64,000 nt of DNA from Streptomyces showdoensis (GTDB lineage: Bacteria; Actinomycetota; Actinomycetes; Streptomycetales; Streptomycetaceae): contig NZ_BAAAXG010000028.1 in assembly GCF_039535475.1 (NCBI RefSeq), positions 186,001-250,000 on the forward strand. The letters are read 5' to 3'. The position numbers and the translations under genes are program-made. Every line of letters starts with the position of its first letter. Position 1 is the first letter of the stretch. Below the pieces are notes generated by a model, which searched no databases, had not been told where the DNA came from, and saw only the letters and a list, made by a program, of their open reading frames with translations. This document shows positions 1 through 6,713 of the stretch, one piece after another.

Positions 1-806
1 AGGGTGTGCATGGCGACCTTGAAGCCCTGCCCCGGCTCCCCGAGGAGGTCCTCGGGCCCGACCGGCACGCCGTCGAAGGCGAGGCCGCCGATGGCGTGGG
101 GGGCGAGCATGTCCAGCGGCTCGCCGGTGAGCCCGGGCCGGTCGGCGGGCACCAGGAAGGCGGTGACGCCCCGGGCGCCGGAGGCGGTCCCGGGGCCGGG
201 ACCGGCGGGACCGCCCGAGCCGCCAGGGCCTGTCGGGCCGCCGGGACCGCCGGAGCCGCCGGAGCCGCCGGGACCGCCCCGGCCGCCGGAGCCGTCCGGC
301 CCCTCCCCCGTTCGGGCGAACACGGTGATGAAGTCCGCCTCCGGCGCGTTGGAGATCCAGCGTTTCTCGCCGTGCAGGCGCCAGCCACCCGTGGCGGGGT
401 CGGGGACGGCGCGCAGGGCGAGGGCGGCGGCGTCGGAGCCGGCGCCGGGTTCGGAGAGGGCGAAGGCGGCCACGGCGCGGCCCGCGACGACCTCGGGGAG
501 CCAGCGGGCGCGCTGCGCGGGACTGCCGAAGGCGGCGACGGGGTGGGCGCCCAGGCCCTGGAGGGCGAGCGCGGTCTCGGCCTCCGTGCAGACCTGGGCC
601 AGGGACTCGCGCATCAGGCACAGGTCGAGGGCGCCGGAGTCGAAGAGCCGGGCGAGCAGGCCGAGCTCGCCCAGGGCGGCGACGAGGGGCCGGTTGACGC
701 GGCCGGGCTCGCCCCGGTCGGCGAGCGGACGGAGCCGCTCCGCCGCGAGCGTCCGCAGCCGCGCACACCAGGTGGTCTGTTCCGGATCGAGCGAGAATGC
801 GGGCAT
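1..806 (-). CDS. Acyl-CoA dehydrogenase, C-terminus off the left edge
   Basis: Flavin-dependent oxidation of an acyl-CoA to the enoyl-CoA, here probably a ring-derived intermediate of the adjacent aromatic pathway. About 268 codons are visible. They cover the helical N-terminal domain and the start of the middle domain, including the FAD-side motif AFALSEPGAGSDAA and GEKRWISNAPEADFI. The ATG at 804-806 follows a GAGAGGG ribosome site. The gene is divergent from the CoA ligase and shares its promoter region, with an operator-like element at 878-915. An unusual collagen-like Gly/Pro-rich stretch (about nt 190-312) is inserted in a middle-domain loop. The family is secure; the substrate is inferred from context. 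Confidence 0.85.
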   Translation of the reverse strand, partial: MPAFSLDPEQTTWCARLRTLAAERLRPLADRGEPGRVNRPLVAALGELGLLARLFDSGALDLCLMRESLAQVCTEAETALALQGLGAHPVAAFGSPAQRARWLPEVVAGRAVAAFALSEPGAGSDAAALALRAVPDPATGGWRLHGEKRWISNAPEADFITVFARTGEGPDGSGGRGGPGGSGGSGGPGGPTGPGGSGGPAGPGPGTASGARGVTAFLVPADRPGLTGEPLDMLAPHAIGGLAFDGVPVGPEDLLGEPGQGFKVAMHT

Positions 807-877
807 GTGGGCGCCCTCTCTGGCGCTCGCGCGCCGACGGCGGCACGCGGGGCGGGCCGACCGGAACCGAGACGGCT

Positions 878-915
878 TATCGCGAACCGTTGACTGTCGT
901 CACCATCACGATACG
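878..915. promoter_or_regulatory. Operator-like element and promoter between acyl-CoA dehydrogenase and CoA ligase
   Basis: The element has TATC at 878-881, the core TGACTGTCGTCAC at 891-903 and GATACG at 910-915. The same core and GATACG end recur at 10041-10081 upstream of the hydratase gene. A plus-strand promoter TTGACT (890-895), 16-nt spacer, TACGCT (912-917) overlaps the core, so a bound repressor would block it. The nearby PaaX-family protein is the obvious candidate ligand-responsive regulator, but this is inference. Confidence 0.5.
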
Positions 916-973
916 CTCGTTGGGCGACGGTCGACCCCACCACGACGATCCCACCCGACAGGGGGACGGACGC

Positions 974-2590
974 ATGGAGCTGACGCCCTCGGCCCACCAG
1001 GACACCTTCGCCCGCGACCATCTGCCGCCCGTCGAGCAGTGGCCGCGCCTGCTGCTCGACCTGCCCGAGCTGGCCTACCCGGACCGGCTCAACTGCGGAG
1101 CCGAGCTGCTCGACCGGACGGTGGAACGGTTCGGCGCCGACCGCCCGGTCTTCCGGGACGACGAGGACGGCCTGTGGACCTACGGGCAGCTGCGCGACCG
1201 GGTCGACCGGATCGCCCACGTCCTCAGCGAGGACCTCGGCGTGCGCCCCGGCAACCGGGTCCTCCTGCGCGGCCCCACCACCCCCTGGCTCGCGGCCTGC
1301 TGGCTCGCGGTGATGAAGGCCGGCGCGGTCGCCGTCACCGTCCTCGCGCAGGCCCGGGCCAGGGAGCTCGCGGTGATGTCCGAGATGGCCCGCTGCAGCC
1401 ACGCCCTGTGCGACGTGCGCGCCGTGGACGAGCTGGTCAAGGCCGAGGTGCCGGGGCTGCGGATCACCCCGTTCGGCGGCGAGGGCCCGGACGACCTGCT
1501 CACCCTCGCGATCGGCAAGCCGGGCCGCTACGAGGCCGTGCCGACCGCGGCCGACGACGTGGCGCTGATCGCCTTCACCTCCGGCACCACCGGACGGCCC
1601 AAGGGCTGCATGCACTTCCACCGGGACGTGCTCGCCGTCGCCGACACCTTCTCCGCGCACGTCCTGCGCCCGGAGCCGGACGACGTCTTCGCCGGCTCCC
1701 CGCCGCTCGGCTTCACCTTCGGCCTGGGCGGGCTCGTCCTCTTCCCCCTGCGGGCCGGGGCGTGCGCGGTCCTGCTCGAACAGGCGGGCCCCAAGCAACT
1801 CCTCGCGGCGATCGACCGGCACCGGGTGTCCGTCCTGTTCACCGCGCCGACCGCCTACCGGGTGATGCTCGACGAGATGGGCGACCACGACCTCGGCTCG
1901 CTGCGCCGCTGCGTCTCCGCGGGCGAGAACCTGCCCACCGGGACCTGGCGGGACTGGCACGAGCGGACCGGCCTGAAGCTGATCAACGGCATCGGGGCGA
2001 CCGAGCTGCTGCACATCTTCCTCTCCGCCGCCGACGGCGAGATACGCCCCGGCACGACCGGCCGCCCGGTACCGGGCTGGGAGGCCCGGATCGTCGGCCC
2101 GTCCGGCCGCGAGCTGCCGGACGGCGAGGAGGGCCTGCTCGCGGTGCGCGGCCCGGTCGGCTGCCGCTACCTCGCGGACCCCCGCCAGACCGAGTACGTG
2201 CGCGAGGGCTGGAACATCACGGGCGACACGTACGTCCGCGAGCCGGACGGCTACTTCCGCTACGTCGCCCGCGCCGACGACATGATCATCTCGGCCGGGT
2301 ACAACATCGCGGGCCCCCAGGTGGAGGAGGCGCTGACCGCCCACCCCGACGTGCTGGAGGCGGCGGTGGTGGGGCGCCCGGACGAGCTGCGCGGACAGGT
2401 CGTGGTGGCGTACGCGGTGGTCCGCGACGGGGTGCCGCGGGACCCGAACACGGCGGCGGCGCTGCGCGCCTTCGTCCGGGCCCGGCTCGCCCCGTACAAG
2501 TCGCCGCGCGAGATCGTCTTCCTCGACGCGCTGCCCCGGACGGCGACGGGCAAGCTCCAGCGGTACCGGCTGCGGGACGCCGGCGCCTGA
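974..2590 (+). CDS. Aryl-CoA ligase, 2-aminobenzoate/benzoate-CoA ligase type
   Basis: ATP-dependent adenylation of an aromatic acid followed by transfer to CoA, the entry step of the catabolic locus. The 538-residue protein carries the AMP-binding P-loop FTSGTTGRPKG at residues 201-211, the GxxE-type motif GIGATELLHIF and the C-terminal catalytic lysine motif PRTATGKLQRYR. Overall it resembles benzoate/2-aminobenzoate-CoA ligases more than acetyl-CoA synthetases. The ATG at 974 follows GGGGGACGG; an in-frame start at 797 lies inside the divergent promoter and was not chosen. The fused monooxygenase/reductase at 6714-9161 favours 2-aminobenzoate (anthranilate) as substrate. Benzoate, or salicylate handled in the same way, is the alternative. 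Confidence 0.85.
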   Translation: MELTPSAHQDTFARDHLPPVEQWPRLLLDLPELAYPDRLNCGAELLDRTVERFGADRPVFRDDEDGLWTYGQLRDRVDRIAHVLSEDLGVRPGNRVLLRGPTTPWLAACWLAVMKAGAVAVTVLAQARARELAVMSEMARCSHALCDVRAVDELVKAEVPGLRITPFGGEGPDDLLTLAIGKPGRYEAVPTAADDVALIAFTSGTTGRPKGCMHFHRDVLAVADTFSAHVLRPEPDDVFAGSPPLGFTFGLGGLVLFPLRAGACAVLLEQAGPKQLLAAIDRHRVSVLFTAPTAYRVMLDEMGDHDLGSLRRCVSAGENLPTGTWRDWHERTGLKLINGIGATELLHIFLSAADGEIRPGTTGRPVPGWEARIVGPSGRELPDGEEGLLAVRGPVGCRYLADPRQTEYVREGWNITGDTYVREPDGYFRYVARADDMIISAGYNIAGPQVEEALTAHPDVLEAAVVGRPDELRGQVVVAYAVVRDGVPRDPNTAAALRAFVRARLAPYKSPREIVFLDALPRTATGKLQRYRLRDAGA

Positions 2591-2598
2591 CTCATGGC

Positions 2599-2613
2599 TA
2601 GAGTGATCACGTG
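2599..2613 (+). promoter_or_regulatory. Probable leaderless promoter of the PaaX-family gene
   Basis: A -10-like TAGAGT at 2599-2604 lies six bases before the GTG start at 2611, and no Shine-Dalgarno sequence precedes the GTG. That geometry places the transcription start on or next to the start codon, as in leaderless streptomycete mRNAs. No convincing -35 is visible, so this stays tentative. Confidence 0.35.
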
Positions 2614-3441
2614 GCCGAGCAGCACACCCCTCGTTCCCTGATCGTCTCCCTGTACGGCGCGTACGGGCGGTCGCCGGACGGCGCGCCGGTGCCGGTGGCG
2701 GAGCTGATCCGGCTCCTCGGCGTGCTCGGGGTGGACGCGCCGTCGGTGCGCTCGTCGGTGTCCCGGCTGAAGCGGCGCGGACTGCTGCTGCCGGGACGGA
2801 CCGCGGACGGCGCCGCCGGGTACGCCCTGTCGGACGACGCCCGGATGCTGCTGGACGACGGTGACCGCCGGATCTACGCCCGGACCGAGCCCCGGCTGTC
2901 GGACGGCTGGGTCCTCGCCGTGTTCTCCGTCCCCGAGGCCGAACGGCACAAGCGGCACCTGCTGCGCTCCCGGCTCGCCCGGCTCGGCTTCGGCTCCGCC
3001 GCGCCCGGCGTGTGGATCGCCCCGGCCCGCCTGCACCAGGAGACCCGGCACACCCTGGAGCGCCTCGACCTCTCCGGGTACGTGGACCTGTTCCGCGGCG
3101 ACCACCTGGGCTACGCCCCGACGGCCGAGGCGGTGGCCCGCTGGTGGGACCTGCCGTCCATCGCGAAGCTGCACGAGGAGTTCCTGGACGCCCACGAGCC
3201 GGTGCTGCGCGCCTGGTCGACGGCGCCCGGGACGGCGGAGGAGGCCTACCGGGCCTACCTCCTCGCGCTCGACTCCTGGCGGCGGCTGCCGTACGCGGAC
3301 CCGGTGCTCCCCCTGGAGCTGCTCCCGGAGAACTGGCCGGGCAGCCGCTCGGCGGAGGTCTTCGCGGCGCTGCACGAGCGGCTGCACGCGCTGGGCGGGG
3401 AGTTCGTGGCGCAGGGGCCCCCGGCGCCGCAGGAGGCCTGA
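2611..3441 (+). CDS. PaaX-family transcriptional regulator
   Basis: A 276-residue regulator with an N-terminal winged-helix region (LIVSLYGAYG, then VRSSVSRLKRRGLLLPGR at about residues 45-65), a PaaX central domain (WVLAVFSVPEAERHKRHLLR) and a C-terminal PaaX-C region. PaaX proteins repress aryl-CoA catabolic genes and are released by an aryl-CoA ligand. Here it starts 20 nt after the CoA ligase stop. It converges with the NB-ARC gene, leaving only 5 nt between the two stop codons. The GTG start has no ribosome site (see the leaderless promoter entry). Likely targets are the two shared operator-like elements at 878-915 and 10041-10081. Confidence 0.85.
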   Translation: MAEQHTPRSLIVSLYGAYGRSPDGAPVPVAELIRLLGVLGVDAPSVRSSVSRLKRRGLLLPGRTADGAAGYALSDDARMLLDDGDRRIYARTEPRLSDGWVLAVFSVPEAERHKRHLLRSRLARLGFGSAAPGVWIAPARLHQETRHTLERLDLSGYVDLFRGDHLGYAPTAEAVARWWDLPSIAKLHEEFLDAHEPVLRAWSTAPGTAEEAYRAYLLALDSWRRLPYADPVLPLELLPENWPGSRSAEVFAALHERLHALGGEFVAQGPPAPQEA

Positions 3442-3446
3442 CCGGC

Positions 3447-6224
3447 TCAGTCGTCCCGGGGGAGCGTGCCGCCCAGGAACACGCTCGCCAGGTTGATGCG
3501 TGAGGCGTGGGTGTGGGGGTGGTGGTACCCCAGCACCCGCTCGCGCGCGGCGAGGGTCGCCTCGAACAGCGGGATCGCCCGGTCCAGGTCGCCCGCGAAC
3601 ACGTAGGCGCCGGCCAGGTTGTTGCGCGAGGTGAGCGTGTGGGGGTGGTCGTGGCCCAGCACCCGTTCCTGCGTGGCGAGGGTCGCCTCGCACAGGGCGA
3701 GGGCCCGGTCCAGGTCGCCGGCCTCCATGCAGGCACCGGCCAGGTTGCTGCACGAGGAGAGCGTGTGCGGGTGGTCGGGGCCCAGCACCCGCTCGCGCGT
3801 GGCCAGGGTCGCCTCGTACAGGGGGACGGCCCGGTCCAGGTCGCCCGTGGACTGGTACGCCCCGGCGAGGTTGTTCCGCGAGGAGAGCGTGCTCGGGTGG
3901 TCGGGGCCCAGCACCCGCTCGCGCGTGGCCAGGGTCGCCTCGTACAGGGGGACGGCCCGGCCCAGGTCACCCAAGGCCTCGTAGGCGCCCGCCAGGTTGT
4001 TGCGCGAGGACAGCGTGTCGGGGTGGTCGGGGCCGAGGACCCGCTCGCGCGTGGCCAGGGTCGCCTCGTACAGGGGAAAAGCCCGGTCCACGTCGCCCGC
4101 CGCTCCGTAGGCGTAGGCGAGGTTGTTGCGTGCGGTGAGCGTGTCGGGGTGGTCATGGCCCAGCACCCGCTCGGCATCGGCGAGGGTCGCCTCGTACAGG
4201 GGAGTGGCCCGGCCCAGGTCACCCGCCGACTCGTACGCACCGGCCAGGTTGTTGCGCGAGGACAGCGTGTGCGGGTGGTCGGGCCCCATGACCCGCTCGC
4301 GGGTGGCGAGGATCGCCTCGTACAGGGGGACGGCCCGGTCCAGGTCGCCCGCAGACTCGTACGTACTGGCGAGGTTGTTGCGCGAGGACAGCGTGTCGGG
4401 ATGGTCGGGCCCCAGCACCCGCTCCCGCGCGGCGAGCGTCGACTCGTAGAGCGGGGTGGCCCGGTCAGGGTCGCCCGCCGACTCGTACGCGCCCGCGAGG
4501 TTGTTCCGCGCGGCGAGCGTGTCCGGATGGTCGGGCCCCAGCACCCGCTCGTAGTCGGCGACGGTCGCCTCGTGCAGGGGGACGGCACGGCCCGAGTCGC
4601 CTGCCGACTCGTACGCGCCCGCGAGGTTGTTCCGCGCGGCGAGCGTGTCCGGATGGTCGGGCCCCAGCACCCGCACGAAGTCGGCGACGGTCGCCTCGTA
4701 CAAGGGGATGGCCCGGCCCAGGTCACCCGCGTACTCGTACGCGCCGGCCAGGTTGTTGCGCGAGGAGAGCGTGCTCGGATGGTCCTGGCCCAGCACCCGC
4801 TCCCGCGCGGCGAGGGCGCGTTGGAAGGTGGGCACGGTCAGGGCCGGGGCGCCCTGGCCCCGCGCGTACGTCGCGGCGCGGTCGAGGGCGTGGGAGGTGT
4901 AGAGGGTGTCCTGGTCGGCGGGGTGGTGGCCGGCGAGGGCCTCGGTGTGCGGGAGGAGCGCCCGGTAGCGGGGCCAGTTCGCGGGATGGTCGGGGTCGGC
5001 GGGATAGGCCCGGGCGAGGAGTTCGGCCGCGTCGTCGCGGGCCTCGTCGATGTCGTCCGCCTGGCGGTGCGGGTCCTCGGGGTCGGGGGTGCGGGCGAGG
5101 GACTGGACCAGGCGGTGGACGGTGAGCGTGCCGTCGTGGTTGTCGGTGATCATGTTGTGGGCCACGAGCCGGCCGATCGCGGCGTCGACCTCGGGAGGGG
5201 TGGCGAGCGGGTCGAAGAGGTCCCGCGGGATGCGGTCGGGGGCGTACCACGCGAGCAGGCGCAACAGGTCGCCGGCGAGCGGGGTGGCGTCGACGTGGTC
5301 GAGGGTGAGGCGCCAGATGCGGGCGCAGGTGCGCGCGGAGTCGCCGCCTTCGGCGGCGGCGGCGTACATCGTCGCCGGCCAGGCCCGGAGTCGGTCCAGG
5401 TAGGTGAGCGGGGTGGTGCCGGTCTCGGCGCAGTAGGCCGCCGCCTGTTCGATGGCCAGGGCGAGGTGGCCGAGTTCGGCGCAGACCGCGTCCGCCCCGG
5501 TGTGCTCGCGGGGCCCGTGCTGGCTGAGGATGCGGGTGAACAGCTCGACCGCGTCGGCCGGTTCGAGCACGCCCAGCGGGACGGTGGCGGCATGACGGTG
5601 CCACCCGCTGGCCAGGCGCGTGGTGACCAGCACCCGGCCGCCGGGGACGCGGTCCAGGAGCGGGCGTATGTGGAGCGGGGCCTCGACGTTGTCGAGTACC
5701 AGCAGCCACCGGTCCGGGTGGTCGGCGAGCCATCGGACCGCGCGTTCGGACTGCACGTCCACGGGGAGTCCGGCCAGACCCGGCTGCAGGGCCCGGGCCA
5801 GCGCCGCCACTCCGGCGTGGACCGCGGGCTCGCTGTCCGCCGTGATCCACCAGCGGACCGTCTCGTGCCGTCCGGCGGCCCAGCGGGCGGCGAGCGCCGA
5901 CTTTCCGACTCCGCCCAGCCCGTGCACCGCCTGGACGAGGACCTCTCCGGGGCCGGTGAACATCTCGTCCAGCACCGTGAGTTCGGTGGTCCTGCCGACG
6001 AACCCCCCGACGGCGCCGGACGGGATGTTGGACACCCCGCGCCCCGCCGCGTCCGCGGGGATCGGCCCGTGCGCCTCGGGAGAGAGCACGAACGCCTGCT
6101 GGGCCTCGATGTGCTGGGCCACCGAGTTGCTGACCCCGCCGCCGGCGACGATCGCTCCCCGGGAGCCGTGGAGCCCGGCCGGTCCCGCGGGCTGCTCCTG
6201 GGCCGCGACGCGCTTCCTGATCAC
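3447..6224 (-). CDS. NB-ARC ATPase with eleven kinesin-light-chain-type TPR repeats
   Basis: A 925-residue signal-transduction ATPase (STAND-like). Residues about 1-65 are a Gly/Ala-rich leader with the motif GSRGAIVAGGGVSNSVA. An NB-ARC module follows (VGRTTELTVLDEM, P-loop HGLGGVGKSALA, Walker B WLLVLDNVE, then VLVTTR). The C-terminal half is eleven near-identical 42-residue TPRs with the pattern RVLGPDHPDTLSSRNNLAGAYESAGD. The GTG start overlaps the stop of the upstream membrane protein gene (GTGA), so the pair is translationally coupled. Such proteins often act in conflict or stress systems, but the effector is not visible here. The pair interrupts the catabolic locus and seems unrelated to it. 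Confidence 0.8.
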   Translation of the reverse strand: MIRKRVAAQEQPAGPAGLHGSRGAIVAGGGVSNSVAQHIEAQQAFVLSPEAHGPIPADAAGRGVSNIPSGAVGGFVGRTTELTVLDEMFTGPGEVLVQAVHGLGGVGKSALAARWAAGRHETVRWWITADSEPAVHAGVAALARALQPGLAGLPVDVQSERAVRWLADHPDRWLLVLDNVEAPLHIRPLLDRVPGGRVLVTTRLASGWHRHAATVPLGVLEPADAVELFTRILSQHGPREHTGADAVCAELGHLALAIEQAAAYCAETGTTPLTYLDRLRAWPATMYAAAAEGGDSARTCARIWRLTLDHVDATPLAGDLLRLLAWYAPDRIPRDLFDPLATPPEVDAAIGRLVAHNMITDNHDGTLTVHRLVQSLARTPDPEDPHRQADDIDEARDDAAELLARAYPADPDHPANWPRYRALLPHTEALAGHHPADQDTLYTSHALDRAATYARGQGAPALTVPTFQRALAARERVLGQDHPSTLSSRNNLAGAYEYAGDLGRAIPLYEATVADFVRVLGPDHPDTLAARNNLAGAYESAGDSGRAVPLHEATVADYERVLGPDHPDTLAARNNLAGAYESAGDPDRATPLYESTLAARERVLGPDHPDTLSSRNNLASTYESAGDLDRAVPLYEAILATRERVMGPDHPHTLSSRNNLAGAYESAGDLGRATPLYEATLADAERVLGHDHPDTLTARNNLAYAYGAAGDVDRAFPLYEATLATRERVLGPDHPDTLSSRNNLAGAYEALGDLGRAVPLYEATLATRERVLGPDHPSTLSSRNNLAGAYQSTGDLDRAVPLYEATLATRERVLGPDHPHTLSSCSNLAGACMEAGDLDRALALCEATLATQERVLGHDHPHTLTSRNNLAGAYVFAGDLDRAIPLFEATLAARERVLGYHHPHTHASRINLASVFLGGTLPRDD
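3495..4830 (-). repeat. Tandem 126-bp repeats encoding TPR units
   Basis: Eleven consecutive copies of a 126-bp (42-codon) unit are conserved enough at the DNA level to be seen by eye; the segment gtcgcctcgtacaggggga recurs in many copies. They lie inside the NB-ARC/TPR gene. High nucleotide identity suggests recent expansion or gene conversion, and copy number may vary between strains. Confidence 0.85.
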
Positions 6225-6664
6225 GAACGGAACTCCGTGTCCGAGTCCTCGACGTCACCGCCGGCCGCGATCGCGCCGTCCCGGGCGACGATCCCGTCCG
6301 GTCCGCCCGCCATGCCCGGGGCCCCCGGGGAGGACGTCGCCGGAGGCGTGCCCGTGTACCTGGTCGAGGACCGGGTCACGTTCCCCCGCGCCACGATCGC
6401 GCCCCGCTCCGCGAGCGTCGGCCCGGTGGCCGGGGCCGGGGCGGGCGGCGTCGGCGCCGGGGTGCCGGCGGCCGCCGCGCGCACCTGCCACAGGGCCGCC
6501 CCGGCCCCGACCAGACCGGCCACCGCGCCCGCGACACCCCAGCCCTGAGCCGAGCCCTCCGGGTGCGCCACCGTCACCCACACCAGCAAGCCCAGCCCCG
6601 CACCGGCGCCCACCAGCGCCGACCCCCACCACCACGTCCGCTGCCACGTTCCCATGGGGTCCAT
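6221..6664 (-). CDS. Small two-helix membrane protein coupled to the NB-ARC gene
   Basis: A protein of about 147 residues with no recognised family. Two hydrophobic segments (roughly residues 13-34 and 42-60) are followed by an Ala/Pro linker and a Gly-rich tail holding two motifs of one kind, ERGAIVARGNVTRSST and GIVARDGAIAAGGDVEDSD. The NB-ARC partner has a similar motif near its N-terminus. The stop overlaps the partner's GTG. Start candidates are the ATGs at 6664 and 6655, both possible; a longer extension upstream would run into the next gene. Probably a membrane anchor or sensor for the NB-ARC ATPase; this is inference from coupling. Confidence 0.65.
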   Translation of the reverse strand: MDPMGTWQRTWWWGSALVGAGAGLGLLVWVTVAHPEGSAQGWGVAGAVAGLVGAGAALWQVRAAAAGTPAPTPPAPAPATGPTLAERGAIVARGNVTRSSTRYTGTPPATSSPGAPGMAGGPDGIVARDGAIAAGGDVEDSDTEFRS

Positions 6665-6713
6665 AGTGGCCCAGCGGGGACGCCGAGTCAGCCGGATGGC
6701 GGGCTCGTGCGCC

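Noticed and set aside
797..973. N-terminal extension of the CoA ligase to 797
   Set aside because: It overlaps the divergent promoter and shared operator, reads as low-quality sequence, and a good ribosome site precedes ATG 974.
3495..4830. CRISPR-like regular repeats
   Set aside because: The 126-bp units are contiguous, in frame, and encode TPRs; there are no unique spacers.
3507..6548. Long plus-strand open frame with repeating Val-Arg-Gly units
   Set aside because: It is the antisense of the NB-ARC/TPR gene; its repeats only mirror the TPR codons.
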